64,000 nucleotides of DNA, taken from the NCBI GenBank assembly GCA_037043455.1, contig JAWPHD010001141.1, forward strand, positions 124,001 through 188,000, given 5' to 3'. This DNA is from Cyrtodaria siliqua (Eukaryota > Mollusca > Bivalvia > Adapedonta > Hiatellidae). A program made the translations under genes and the position numbers. Each line of letters starts with the position of its first letter. Position 1 is the first letter of the stretch. Positions 1 to 11,277 of this stretch are shown here, in pieces. The notes under the pieces are model-generated. The model searched no databases. It saw only the letters and a program-made list of their open reading frames with translations, and was not told where the DNA came from.

Positions 1-1078
1 AGGGAGGGGTACCATGCTATGTATCTATGGCGTGATGTCAGTATAATGTCACTGGGTGGGGTACTGTGCTATGTATCTATGGCGTGATGTCAGTATAATG
101 TGACTGGGTGGGGTACCGTGCTATGTATCTATGGCGTGATGTCAGTAAAATGTCACTGGGTGGGGTACTGTGCTATGTATCTATGGCATGATGTCAGTAT
201 AATGTGACTGGGTGGGGTACCATGCTATGTATCTATGGCGTGATGTCAGTATAATGTCACTGGGAGGGGTATCATGCTATGTATCTATGGCGTGATGTCA
301 GTATAATGTGACTGGGTGGGGTACCGTGCTATGTATCTATGGCGTGATGTCAGTATAATGTCACTGGGTGGGGTACTGTGCTACGTATCTATGGTGTGAT
401 GTCGGTATAATGTGACTGGGTGGGGTACCATGCTATGTATCTATGGCGTGATGTCAGTATAATGTGACTGGGTGGGGTACCATGCTATGTATCTATGGCG
501 TGATGTCAGTATAATGTGACTGGGTGGGGTACCATGCTATGTATCTATGGCGTGATGTCGGTATAATGTGACTGGGTGGGGTACCATGCTATGTATCTAT
601 GGCGTGATGTCGGTATAATGTGACTGGGTGGGGTACCATGCTACGTATATATGGCGTGATGTCAGTATAATGTGACTGGGTGGGGTACCATGCTACGTAT
701 CTATGGCGTGATGTCGGTATAATGTGACTGGGTGGGGTACCATGCTATGTATCTATGGCGTGATGTCGGTATAATGTGACTGGGTGGGGTACCATGCTAT
801 GTATCTATGGCGTGATGTCAGTATAATGTAACTGGGTGGGGTATCATGCTATGTATCTATGGCATGATGTCAGTATAATGTGACTGGGTGGGGTATCATG
901 CTATGTATCTGTGGCGTGATGTCAGTATAATGTAACTGGGTGGGATATCATGCTATGTATCTATGGCATGATGTCAGTATAATGTAACTGGGTGGGGTAC
1001 CATGCTATGTATCTGTGGCGTGATGTCAGTATAATGTGACTGGGTGGGGTATCATGCTATGTATCTATGGCGTGATTT
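1..1078. repeat. 52-bp minisatellite, about 21 copies
   Basis: Head-to-tail units of 52 bp contain gggtggggtaccatgctatg followed by a tatctatggcgtgatgtcag block. The array runs from the left edge of the window, so its true length is unknown. Units differ at a few recurrent positions (accatg/actgtg/atcatg, cgtgatg/catgatg). No reading frame is preserved and no splice signal was recognised in the unit. Confidence 0.97.
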
Positions 1079-1345
1079 TCAGTGTGGTAAAGTTGAGCAT
1101 TTGGCTCATTGCTACAAATAGACACGTTTGTGATATGACTGAATGATTGCCAAAAGCGACGTTCAACCCGTTTACATATATGCTAAAGTAGGCCACATTT
1201 ATTAACACAAACTTTACCTCTTGATAGTTAGGCATCTTTGCATGAAGCTTTGTATACTTATTGCTCTGTGTTTGATCAGTTTACTGAGCTCGCCTTTTTT
1301 TTGAGAAAAAAAACTATTGCAACCATCTGAGCATTGTTTTGTTGA

Positions 1346-1399
<54 letters not shown>

Positions 1400-1732
1400 C
1401 AGCGGTGCCTGGTTAAATTTTGTTGCATTCAGCACATCAGTTTTACATAACTGTTTTCAATGACAGTAAATTTATCCTATTGTAATATTGTTATAATTTA
1501 CTGACATACACTAGTTGACTTAGGTTTGTTTTTGTTTGTTTTATATTTAAAGACACATTTCCCAGCTGATTTTAGTCGTTGAAAAGTCATGGACAGCATG
1601 CTTTTTAACTGCTTACTTCTCGCTGACTGATTACCACATAGACATTATATTGAGGCCCCATCACAGTTTTTTTCTTTTCATTTACTATTACCTTAGTTTT
1701 TGATATAAGATATATTGTAACTAAAAAAAACA
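1079..1732. other. Intergenic or intronic sequence with a (GTT)n microsatellite
   Basis: AT-rich unique sequence with no supportable exon. A trinucleotide GTT/TTG run of about 18 units occupies roughly 1346-1399. Its complement reads as poly-threonine in one frame, which is a repeat artefact. Confidence 0.7.
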
Positions 1733-2424
1733 CTAGATTGTTTATTATGGGGGAGCATATAGTGGCCGCTTTTTCCGTCCGTCCGTTTGTGCGTCCGTGC
1801 GCTTTTTGTCCGGAGCATAACTCATAAAGTATGCTTGATTAAAGTTCGTGTGAATGATAAGGATAATGAGATGGAGTGCAGTTCATAGGAACCATAACTC
1901 CAGCTTCACTACTTTTTTAATTATCTACCCTTTTTGAAAAATCTTATCCAGAGCATAATAGAGTTCCGTACGGATTCATTTTGAATAAGAAAAGGTTATG
2001 AATGAATGAATATAAATACACTAAAAGGAAGCAGAACAGGAAATGTTCAAATCTGACCACATAGTCACGATTTGAACAAACTTGGTAGATGACCATAACC
2101 TTAAGGTAAATGCAAAATATTAAACCTCTGGCTATTGTAGTTTCAGAGATGAATATTGTTGAAGTGTTTCCCTATATAAGTCTATGTTTAATATGTGACC
2201 ACTGGGGCGGGTCCAAATTTGACCTCAGGGTCACCATTAGAACAAACTAGTTAGAGGATCATAAGACGATGTTACATGCAAAATATCACAGCTCTATATC
2301 TTGTATTTTTGCAGACGATTTTTTAAGATTTGTTAAATGAAACGGATAAGCCCCATTGCGGGGGGCATTTATGACCTCAGGTGCACCATTCGAACAAACA
2401 TATAATGATGCTTCACATAAACTT
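1733..2424. mobile_element. Degenerate dispersed element (GGGGGAGCATA family), left part
   Basis: Starts near 'tattatgggggagcatatag' followed by a tccgtccgtccg tract at 1776-1800. It continues with degenerate segments mentioning 'gacctcagggtcacca' and 'cataac'. Related 'gggagcata' and 'ggacgg' sequence occurs near 41020-41097 and 42005-42035. It appears to be a long non-autonomous element that also contains the SINE at 2425 and ends in the gacgacggacgacgg tract near 2765-2830. Boundaries are uncertain. Confidence 0.45.
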
Positions 2425-2690
2425 GGGGTTGTCCGTGGTCGAGTGGTCTCAGACTTGAAATCACATGTCCCTCACCGCTGTGGGTTCGATTCCCCATGGG
2501 GCCAGGACTGTTAAGTATGAGTATCAAGCTATCGAGCTTGCTTGCGGAACGTCGGTGGTTCTACTCAGGTGCGCGCCCGTGCACGAAAAAATGCCCGGGT
2601 TTGCACCTGGGGTCTTCCTCCACCAATAAAAAGCTGGAATGTCGCCAAATGACCTTAGCTGTTGGTGCAACTATAAAATCAAGTTTAATG
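2425..2690 (+). mobile_element. tRNA-derived SINE, family S1
   Basis: A tRNA-like head has an A-box-like 'tggtcgagtggtctcagac' and a B-box-like 'gtgggttcgattcc'. It is followed by the core 'cggtggttctactcagg' and the 3' part 'ctataaaatcaagtttaa'. Six further family members occur in this window. The head keeps RNA polymerase III promoter boxes, but the element is not a functional tRNA gene. Confidence 0.88.
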
Positions 2691-3380
2691 AATTCATATA
2701 AGATTTGATTGAATTCCGACAAACGGTTTCTGAGAAAAAGTCGTCAGAAGCAAAAGATAACGACGACGACGGACGACGGACAGACAACGGACGGACGACG
2801 GACGACGGACGAAGAGTGATTCCAAAACATCACATTGAGCCTTCGGCTCAGGTGATCAAAAACACTGACAGATGACAACGATTTTTGAATTTTGAAGTCC
2901 CGATGAGTTTCTTGCATTTGAGATTTACTAAAACATGACAGAGAAGTAATTGATAATAGAGTATATTGTGCTAAAAATACAAAAACTATTAATTGTTAAC
3001 ACGGGTCTTTTAAAAAAATCCATCTATACATAGTCGTTTAACATATAAACAAGTGCACATAAAATGCAAAACGGTTATAATTTTTACTACATTATTACCG
3101 TATACACTCTTTATGGGACGGGCCTCATCCTTTGACAAAAAACTAATAATCTCAATTTTCTTGTGCAAATGTATTTCTAACAGCGATTTACAGTTACCTA
3201 TAGAAATTCTCTCCCCCCCCAAATACAATAGGCTCGAAATGTGTCTTCAAATGATTTAAAGGGACACTGTCTGTAAGTAAGCAGATATCGAGCATAGCCA
3301 AATAACTGTCTGATTTTTATTCAGTGAAATGTATACATGAAAACATTAGCAGAGACCCAGATAAGCCTGTAGTAATACAT
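2691..3380. other. Element end (GACGACGG tract) and unique AT-rich sequence
   Basis: A gacgacggacgacgg simple tract at 2765-2815 is followed by 'cacattgagccttcggctca', probably the right end of the element starting near 1733. The remainder, about 2860-3380, has no supportable exon. A 'tttaaagggacactgtctg' at 3257 resembles the terminus of a dispersed MITE family seen elsewhere. Confidence 0.5.
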
Positions 3381-3737
3381 TCGTGAGTTTGAAAAAAAAT
3401 GTTTATTTATTATTTGTAAATACTGTGGGACCCACATTATCAGTGTTCAATCTGGAGGGCGACATAGGCGACAAAGTCGCTTTTTCCTCCGTGACTTCAC
3501 TTTTTTTTAGCCGACGGCGCAGTTTAAGTCGCCTTCAGATAGACCACTTCGCTTTTTTCCCACCCTCAAGCGAAGTGTACAGTCCTTTTATTGACCTGTT
3601 GTTTATGTCTCAGGACAGGCTTAGACATCTCTGGGAAGGGATTATGCTAATTGCTTTGATCGATCACAGCAGAAACCCCGCGGGGAGCATACTTTCCTAC
3701 AACTATGATATCCCCCGAGGCAATTTTCGCACCTCCC

Positions 3738-3968
3738 CATTCAAAAGAGCAGTGGCAGAAAAACAATAAACGGGCTCAAGCGTAAATGGAGGTTCTACGA
3801 TAGAATTTGCAGCAACTCTGCAGTTCAGGGTGAGCAGGTTCTAGGCCCATTTTCCATATTTTATCTCGATGTACATGGAGGATGAGCCTGGCATGTTCAT
3901 GCCTGTTAGGCGCCATATAACCTTTCATGTGTTGGTGCACCTTAAAACCCAATTCAATTCAATTCAAG
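3738..3968 (+). mobile_element. SINE-like element, family S2 (3' part)
   Basis: Contains 'gcagtggcagaaaaacaata' and 'atttgcagcaactctgcag', and ends 'aacccaattcaattcaattc'. Other copies lie at 11278-11695 and 34335-34665 (+) and 47520-47840 (-). The tail nearly matches the tail of family S1, which suggests mobilisation by the same LINE. Confidence 0.8.
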
Positions 3969-4460
3969 TCATGAAACTTCACACATATATTCATCTTACC
4001 AGAGAATATTGCTACCCATGATCAATAACTCAGACTTCCATTTCAGCAGAGTTATGCCCCTTTTCACAAAACTTTAACCTGACCAAGCTCATAACTGGCC
4101 ATAACTTGAAAAGTATTTTACCTATGTTCATGAAACTTCACACACATATTCATCTTAACCGAAGGAATGTCGTTACACATGTTCAATACATCTGACTTTA
4201 ATTTTGGCAGAGTTATGTCCCCTTTCTTAAAACTTTAACTTGCAACCTAATCTAGCTCATAACTTGGCAAAATATTGACCTATGGTCATGACACTTTATA
4301 CAGTTCTTTTTAAATGCAGATTTATGCCCCTTTTCATAAAAACTTTTAACACTTTAAAAACAAACTGCTCCATACTTCATGAAGGATTGCACACATTGAA
4401 ATAAGCACACGGCAGGTGACACAAGTGTTCTGTGTAACACTATTCTACTTTAAATATATA
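3969..4460 (+). repeat. Degenerate tandem dispersed element ('gaaacttcacacatattcatctt' type)
   Basis: Two to three degenerate units of about 160 bp contain 'catgaaacttcacacatat', 'tcagcagagttatgcccctt' and 'ccaagctcataactggc'. The end, 'ggcaggtgacacaagtgttc', matches 28670-28690, so 28380-28700 is a second copy. No coding potential was seen. Confidence 0.7.
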
Positions 4461-4690
4461 TTATTGTAGTTTACTGTAGTATCGTTACCTGAACATGAAC
4501 ACTGAAAAATGTGCAGCTTACCAATATCCTGTATCCATCATGAATTAATGTTTCATTATTTTAGCTGAAGAATTAACAATGTCCATTTATGGAGACCCTC
4601 ATCCCCATTGGTTTATCAATTGTAGCTACTGCAAAGTCGAGCATTCGCATCTAATCTAGTTCATTTAAAGCTCATTTCTGCATGCATTAG

Positions 4691-4960
4691 GGGTGTCTGT
4701 GACCGAGTGGTGAGAGTCTCTGACTTCAAATCACTTGCCCCTCACCGCTGTTGGTTTGATCCCTAGGGCCTAGGAATCTTTATGTGAGGAAGCTATCCTG
4801 CCGCTTTGCGGAACGTCAGTGTTTCTACGAAGGTGTCCGCCCATGCACGAAAATTGCAGGGCGGGGTACCTGGGGTCCTCCTCCACCAGTGGAAGCTGGA
4901 AAGTCGCCATATGACCTTAGCTGTTGGTGCGACTATAAAATCCAATTCAGTTCAATTCTA
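4691..4960 (+). mobile_element. tRNA-derived SINE, family S1, with target-site duplication
   Basis: Full-length family member with A-box-like 'gtgaccgagtggtgagagtc', a B-box region and tail 'ctataaaatccaattcag'. It is flanked by the direct repeat catgcattag (4681-4690 and 4961-4970), a target-site duplication typical of LINE-mediated insertion. Confidence 0.92.
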
Positions 4961-5233
4961 CATGCATTAGGAATTGTTTATCCATCGAGTAGTTGTAAAG
5001 TACAGCAATAACACAGTGGCTCAGACCATTGAGTCACAGCTATCAGAGGGCTTAGATCGCCCTCGGGACATGCACATCAGATAAACAAAATGTTCCACAT
5101 TTGTTTGTTTATCCGATTTTCACCTCCCTCATGAAATGAATCGCATATTTCAAAACGAATGTTCTTCAAACTTGATATCCATATTATTGATTATCATTAA
5201 ATCTTTTTTTTGAGGTCAAAACAAAATGTTGAT

Positions 5234-5388
5234 TGATTGATTGATTGAATTGGATTTTATAGTCGCACCAACAGCTAAGGTCATATGGCGACTTTCCAGC
5301 TTCCATTGGTGGAGGAAGACCCCAGGTGACCCTCCGGGCAATTTTCGTGCACGGGCGGGCGCCTGGGTAGAACCACCGACGTTCCGCA
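5234..5388 (-). mobile_element. 5'-truncated S1 SINE (minus strand) with target-site duplication
   Basis: The minus strand reads from 'ttgcggaacgtcggtgg' to the tail 'aattcaatcaatcaatcaat'. The tRNA-like head is missing. It is flanked by aacaaaatgttgat at 5220-5233 and 5389-5402, a 14-bp target-site duplication, so truncation happened at insertion. Confidence 0.92.
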
Positions 5389-5548
5389 AACAAAATGTTG
5401 ATATTAATGTGATAGTCTACTGTTTTTATAGAGCTAAGATGATATTCTGCTTGTTTTATATCGGATGTTTCATACATGTGTATGTATCATTCAGTTGATT
5501 AATAGTGTAACAATGTTTATGACTGTATTTGCTACTACATCTATGTAG

Positions 5549-5691
5549 GTTACGGACGATATTCTGAAGGAGATGGCAATGCCCCTGTGTGTGTCGGGCG
5601 TGAATCTCATCCTGCCGTTCTTCTTCTCGCTGATTGCACGCATCGAGAGGTACGAGAAACCAAAAAACGAGCTCTACATTAACATGACGAG
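5549..5691 (+). CDS. TMC: TMC gene, first visible exon
   Basis: The acceptor is ctatgtag|GTTACG and the donor ACGAG|gtaagg. It begins in phase 0 and ends in phase 2. It encodes 47 residues including MPLCVSGVNLILPFFFSLIA, a hydrophobic membrane segment followed by RIERYEKPKNELYINMTR, which matches the TMC helix and cytoplasmic turn ahead of the signature motif. The exon must be preceded by others encoding the N-terminal half. Confidence 0.93.
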
Positions 5692-6070
5692 GTAAGGAAG
5701 TTTATGGTTTGCAGTATGAGAAACACTTTAAAGTGACACATCTTAAAGGGCAATCCTGATTAGTTTAAAACTTGCGGCATCCCATTAGTTTTTCTGCTAA
5801 ACATGAATTTTTGTAACAATTTCTATTATCAGAATAGTTTGAATTGTTTTGCGTATTACTGTAAGTAAATCTTACTTACTGCCAGTTACCATTCCACCTC
5901 TCCCCACCCCTCCCCACTCCAATTAAAAAAATATTCATTTTCTATTTCAAAGGAAGCATTATAAACTAGTTGTAAGTGAGTGAATATGCTAGCTAGAGTG
6001 TGTGAATGTCTGCGTTAAAAAAAGGAATTTACGTAATTATTAACAAAGAAAATGCATTTATCTATTTCAG

Positions 6071-6140
6071 AACAATGGTGTTGAAGGCAGTGACCCTGGG
6101 TGTGCTGGTTTACTACTGGTATCAAAAGTTGGATGAGACG
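6071..6140 (+). CDS. TMC: TMC gene exon 2 of window
   Basis: The acceptor is tctatttcag|AACAATG and the donor GAGACG|gtatat. It enters in phase 2 and leaves in phase 0. It encodes TMVLKAVTLGVLVYYWYQ followed by KLDET, a membrane helix running directly into the family signature in the next exon. The donor is immediately followed by a TA/CATA microsatellite. Confidence 0.92.
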
Positions 6141-6182
6141 GTATATATATATACATACATACATACATACATACATACTTAA
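6141..6182. repeat. (TA)n(CATA)n microsatellite beginning at the exon 2 donor
   Basis: The intron starts gtatatatatat and passes straight into about seven catacata repeats. The splice donor is therefore itself the first unit of the simple repeat. Confidence 0.9.
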
Positions 6183-6325
6183 TACTGCATTTCATATCAA
6201 ATCAAGGCAATGTCTTTGTTTACGCTTTATCTTTGGAATCAATGAAGATAGGTTAATATTGTTGCTATTTAATACAAGACTGCGTGTAGCATTCTAAAAT
6301 CAGGTCTGTATACCATTGGAAAAAG

Positions 6326-6625
6326 TCATAATTTATTGTCAAAGTCATAATTTTTAGGGTCAAAGTCACAAGATCAAAGTCATAATTTAGGGTCAAAGTT
6401 GTCATTAATGATCAGTCATAACTTAGGGTCAAAGTTGTAATTAATGGTCAGTCATAATTTAGGGTCAAAGTTGTAATTAATGGTCAGTCATAATTTAGGG
6501 TCAAAGTTGTAATTAATGGTCAGTCATAATTTAGGGTCAAAGTTGTAATTAATGGTCAGTCATAATTTAGGGTCAAAGTTGTAATTTAGAGTCGGTCATA
6601 ATTTAGGGCCAAAGTCATATCTTAT
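6326..6625. repeat. 36-bp tandem repeat, about 8 copies
   Basis: The unit contains cataatttagggtcaaagtt followed by gtaattaatggtcagt. Copies are cleaner in the centre (6400-6590) and degenerate at both ends. The array lies inside TMC intron 2. Confidence 0.93.
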
Positions 6626-6724
6626 TGTCAAAGATAAAGCGACTGATTGGGAGAGGTAGGGAGCGGGGTCAGTCATTGACAGTTGTATTATATTTTTGAA
6701 GTAATTATTTTGCTTTATTACATT

Positions 6725-7035
6725 TTTATGGGTGAAAGATTGGGATTCTCAGTGAAAGAATATTCATAATCGCTAAATATTAATAACTAACTCCGAACGC
6801 AAAAATAACGAACTGTGGCATTGAGTCATGATGTCAATAATGTGTTGGTGACGTCGACGTCATCCGCCGATAACACTAAATAAAGAGACTAATTCTGGTT
6901 AAAATCATACATAAAGGGATTAAAAATGTAATAAATAGATTATTTAACTGTTGTGATCTATTATATGGAAATACTTCACTCGATGGTAGCATACGCTCGT
7001 TCGTGAAAAGAACCACACGCCTATCATCTCATGAA
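6725..7035. mobile_element. Dispersed MITE-like element
   Basis: Shares 'agattatttaactgttgtg' and the 'gtgaaagatt...attcataatc' block with 62850-63115, so both are copies of one non-coding family. It includes 'gacgtcgacgtcatccgccg', which resembles 53470-53500. Ends are not defined. Confidence 0.5.
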
Positions 7036-7155
7036 GGATTTCCCTAGAATCAATCCCAGCAGTCAATTTCTATATATTCCTTTTTATGACATGCCTACAA
7101 ACCTATTTTTACAAGTTGTTACGTCATCTGCTACATTATTACACTGTTATTTCAG

Positions 7156-7253
7156 TGCTGGGAGACATATGTTGGCCAGGAGGTCTACAGACTCGTGATT
7201 GTGGACTTCATCTTCATACTTCTCACAACTTTCTTGTTCGAGTTCGTCCGGAG
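7156..7253 (+). CDS. TMC: TMC gene exon 3 (TMC signature motif)
   Basis: The acceptor is tgttatttcag|TGCTGG and the donor CGGAG|gtgagt. It encodes CWETYVGQEVYRLVIVDF and then IFILLTTFLFEFVRR. CWETxVGQE is the diagnostic motif of the TMC domain. The hydrophobic helix after it is the next transmembrane segment. The exon ends in phase 2. The last eight exon bases plus donor are duplicated 55 bp downstream. Confidence 0.97.
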
Positions 7254-7357
7254 GTGAGTGCTCAATGCTCCATTGTAACACAATCTTCACTTTACATGAT
7301 GTCCGCAGGTGGGTGCTCATTGCTCCATTGTAACACAATCTTCACTTGACAGGATAT
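7246..7357 (+). repeat. 55-bp tandem duplication spanning the exon 3 donor
   Basis: gtccggaggtgagtgctcaa at 7246 recurs as gtccgcaggtgggtgctcat at 7301. It is followed in both copies by 'tgctccattgtaacacaatc'. The second copy carries a weakened donor (gtgggt). The duplication breakpoint lies inside the exon. Confidence 0.93.
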
Positions 7358-7759
7358 CAAGACACCACCTGCTTTAAAAGACCACCAATTCTGTTCCCAA
7401 TTGTATTTTTTACCTGCAATTTAAAAAACCTGTATTAAGACACCACCTGTGTTAAAATACCAATTTTGCTCTTTCCCTTTAGCACAATATCCAGGGTAAG
7501 GCCTTGACTTTAAAGCTACAGACGTGTGTTCCCTCGGAGGTTTCTGTCCCAATATAACCTGATACGATGTTTTAACAGGATGTATAAACCCATTTCTTTG
7601 CTCTTCCCTTTGTGGCCTCTTAATACAGGTTTGACACAGGTTTGACACAGGTTGGACACAGGTTTGACTGCAGGTGTTACAGTTACAGTTGCTAGGTAAT
7701 GTACCGAGGCATTTGATGTTTTGTATACTTTGCATTGAGCATCGCCTGGGGAGAGAAAT

Positions 7760-8843
7760 AACCAACAGTAACCCTACAAGCGTGAGTCATAACCAACAGT
7801 AACCCTACAATCGTGAGTCATAACCAACAGTAACCCTACAATCGTGAGTCATAACCAACAGTAACCCTACAATCGTGAGTCATAACCAACAGTAACCCTA
7901 CAATCGTGAGTCATAACCAACAGTAACCCTACAATCATGAGTCGTAACCAACAGTAACCCTACAATCATGAGTCGTAACCAACAGTAACCCTACAATCGT
8001 GAGTCATAACCAACAGTAACCCTACAATCGTGAGTCATAACCAACAGTAACCCTACAATCGTGAGTCATAACCAACAGTAACCCAACAATCGTGAGTCAT
8101 AACCAACAGTAATCCTACAATCGTGAGTCATAACCAACAGTAACCCTACAAGCGTGAGTCATAACCAACAGTAACCCTACAATCGTGAGTCATAACCAAC
8201 AGTAACCCTACAAGTGTGAGTCATAACCAACAGTAACCCTACAATCGTGAGTCATAACCAACAGTAACCCTACAATCGTGAGTCATAGCCAACAGTAACC
8301 CTACAATCGTGAGTCATAACCAACAGTAACCCTACAATCGTGAGTCATAACCAACAGTAACCCTACAATCGTGAGTCATAACCAACAGTAACCCTACAAT
8401 CGTGAGTCATAACCAACAGTAACCCTACAATCGTGAGTCATAACCAACAGTAACCCTACAATCGTGAGTCATAACCAACAGTAACCCTACAATCGTGAGT
8501 CATAACCAACAGTAACCCTACAATCGTGAGTAATAACCAACAGTAACCCTACAATCGTGAGTCATAACCAACATTAACCCTACAATCGTGAGTCATAACC
8601 AACAGTAACCCTACAATCGTGAGTCATAACCAACAGTAACCCTACAATCATGAGTCGTAACCAACAGTAACCCTACAATCATGAGTCGTAACCAACAGTA
8701 ACCCTACAATCATGAGTCGTAACCAACAGTAACCCTACAATCATGAGTCGTAACCAACAGTAACCCTACAATCATGAGTCGTAACCAACAGTAACCCTAC
8801 AATCATGAGTCGTAACCAACAGTAACCCTACAATCATGAGTCA
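7760..8843. repeat. 31-bp minisatellite, about 35 copies
   Basis: The unit contains aaccaacagtaaccctacaa and then tcgtgagtcat. Copies are very uniform. A sub-block at about 8640-8840 shares the variant 'tcatgagtcgt', showing higher-order amplification. It lies in TMC intron 3. Each unit includes a single AACCCTA, not a telomere array. Confidence 0.98.
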
Positions 8844-10030
8844 GGGCTTTCCTTAGTAGCTGATTGGGTGATTTACCCTCCTACAGCAGTCAGCTGACCG
8901 CCCACTTTTAGCTGTTCCCAATACAGCGACAAAAGGTAGAGCTGTAAATCACCTGCCTACTTTTAAAACTCTCCCTGTTACTCAAAAACAAAGGGAAAGC
9001 CCTAATGAGTGTGATTTCAATACCAGTAGTACCAGTCCACTTTCCTCAAACACGAACGGTCAAAGGTACAAGGTTGATCAGTAAGATAAGTGGAAACCCA
9101 TTACCAAGGGAGGGTGTCTGGACTATATTTACAGAAGCTCAAGGCTTTTTTATGTTAAATAAAATATGCATATATGCGTTGCCACTGTGGACATTATTTT
9201 CCTCTGGTTGACATTATCCACTATCACCCTCACTGGATGTAATATATATATACCATCAGCTGCTGATGACATCACAGTGGGAGCATTTTGTAGTGTTACG
9301 TTTGAAAATAGATTCTGTTTTTTTTCCATATACACAACGAGTGTACATAATTATAAACTGGCGGGCAAATATTGCAAATATCTAGCTCGTAAAATGCTTT
9401 GTTTATCAAACAACAAATTGGTTTGAGAAATAACATATATTGTTTGATTTTTTGTATCTTTCTTATTTAATATCATGATCAAATTAAAAAAGGTTTAGAT
9501 ATAATAACAGTTCATAAATATTGCATCCCAGTGACAGTGGATTTTGTCAACCTTTGAAAAAAAAAAATTTTGAGCTCAGCATTATTTTCCTCAGGTTGAA
9601 AATATCCACTGTCACCCTCACTGGAAAGCAGTATTTACCTATTCTACCCTGATATTCATGTGTTTTTCTCTTTTAAATTAATAATATTGTCTATTTGTTA
9701 TACCATATGTTCAGTTGGATTTATAATAAGAGGTAAGCTGTGGTTTTTGTTGTATTTGACAGTTTTACACAAGTTTATATTTTTACTTAACTTTTTATCA
9801 CAGTTTATTTTTAGAACACCACATCCCCACAGCAAAGACAGTTTTACACATGTTTATAATTTTACTAAAACCTGTTATCACAGTTTATTTTTGAAACACT
9901 ACCTCCCCACAGCAAGGACACACAAGTTTTATACATGACTTGTGTATATTTTATTAAATTTGTTACCACCGTGAAAAACTACCTCCTCCCATCAAGAGTA
10001 CACACGTTTTATACATGTTTATAGTTTTAC
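8844..10030. other. Intron 3 sequence with no gene
   Basis: AT-rich intronic DNA. Two related stretches, about 9190-9245 and 9580-9625, share 'attttcctc.ggttga' and 'tatccactgtcaccctcact', indicating an old duplication. From 9790 degenerate copies of the 50-bp unit of the following array appear ('atcacagtttatttttgaaacac'). Confidence 0.6.
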
Positions 10031-10635
10031 TGAGCTTGTTATCACAGTTTATTTGTGAAACACTACCTCCTCACAGCAAGGACACTTGTTATCACAGTTT
10101 ATTTGTGAAACACTATCTCCCCACAGCAAGGACACTTGTTATCACAGTTTATTTGTGAAACACTACCTCCCCACAGCAAGGACACTTGTTATCACAGTTT
10201 ATTTGTGAAACACTACCTCCCCACAGCAAGGACACTTGTTATCACAGTTTATTTGTGAAACACTACCTCCCCACAGCAAGGACACTTGTTATCACAGTTT
10301 ATTTGTGAAACACTACCTCCCCACAGCAAGGACACTTGTTATCACAGTTTATTTGTGAAACACTACCTCCCCACAGCAAGGACACTTGTTATCACAGTTT
10401 ATTTGTGAAACACTACCTCCCCACAGCAAGGACACTTGTTATCACAGTTTATTTGTGAAACACTACCTCCCCACAGCAAGGACACTTGTTATCACAGTTT
10501 ATTTGTGAAACACTACCTCCCCACAGCAAGGACACTTGTTATCACAGTTTATTTGTGAAACACTACCTCCCCACAGCAAGGACACTTGTTATCACAGTTT
10601 ATTTGTGAAACACTACCTCCCCACAGCAAGGACAC
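10031..10635. repeat. 50-bp minisatellite, 12 nearly identical copies
   Basis: The unit contains gacacttgttatcacagttt, then atttgtgaaacactacctcc, then ccacagcaag. From 10081 to 10630 successive copies are identical except one base (ctatctcc for ctacctcc), so amplification is very recent. Degenerate ancestral copies lie upstream at 9790-10030. Confidence 0.98.
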
Positions 10636-11277
10636 ACAACAAGTAATCAGCGTGAACTTGTAAATTAAATGTTAAACTTGAGAATTGTACTTGTAGAATT
10701 AAATAAATAAACCTATAAATGATCTTTAGGTTCGTAAAGTAAAGCATCAGTCTGAACAGTTTTGAAGTTTTGTGATAATTTTACCAGTACTTTGATATCT
10801 CCCCTCTTGTTGATATTGGAGTGTATTGACAGTAGGTTATATTATATCAAGTTGCACGTGCTAATGTTTGTAGCTGTCATATTGATTTGAATGATTGAAA
10901 TGGATTTTTTTGACAACTGGTATAAGGTCAGTTGTAAGTGGGTGGGGAGGAGTGTAAGTATTTGAATCACATAAAAAGTTAATAAAACACTGCTTCTTAG
11001 GGGCACTTTGACTTGAAAAAGTGCCTAAAACAATAAGTTTAATGCTTGTATTTACTGATCACATCACAAAAGTTCATTTTACCTTTCCATAATCCATATA
11101 TAATTTTAACTTGTCATAGTTTCAGAATGTCTTAAAAACCAGGTTTAAAGTGTCATACTAGTTATTCATGTGATACTGTTTAGCTCACCTAAAGTGAGAA
11201 CTGAATGTGAGCTGTTCTGACAGCTCCATCCATCCATTAGTCTGTCCGTTTACTTTTACTAAAATTACTTCATCTGT
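10636..11277. other. Intron 3 sequence, no feature recognised
   Basis: AT-rich intronic DNA with no supportable exon or recognised repeat. It ends near 11170-11230 with 'agctcacctaaagtgagaac', a fragment resembling the end of a dispersed element. Confidence 0.55.

Noticed and set aside
2425..2500. tRNA gene in the SINE heads (also at 4691, 36534, 37998, 48044)
   Set aside because: A- and B-box-like motifs are present but no complete cloverleaf could be drawn, and each is continuous with a SINE body and tail.
3383..3769. 128-codon + frame
   Set aside because: Low-complexity T/C-rich sequence running into a known SINE-like repeat; no domain, no splice partner in the TMC frame.
7760..8843. Interstitial telomere-like array (AACCCTA in each unit)
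   Set aside because: Only one heptamer per 31-bp unit, never in tandem; ordinary minisatellite.
10081..10630. CRISPR-like regular identical repeats
   Set aside because: No variable spacers, eukaryotic intron context, repeats directly abut.
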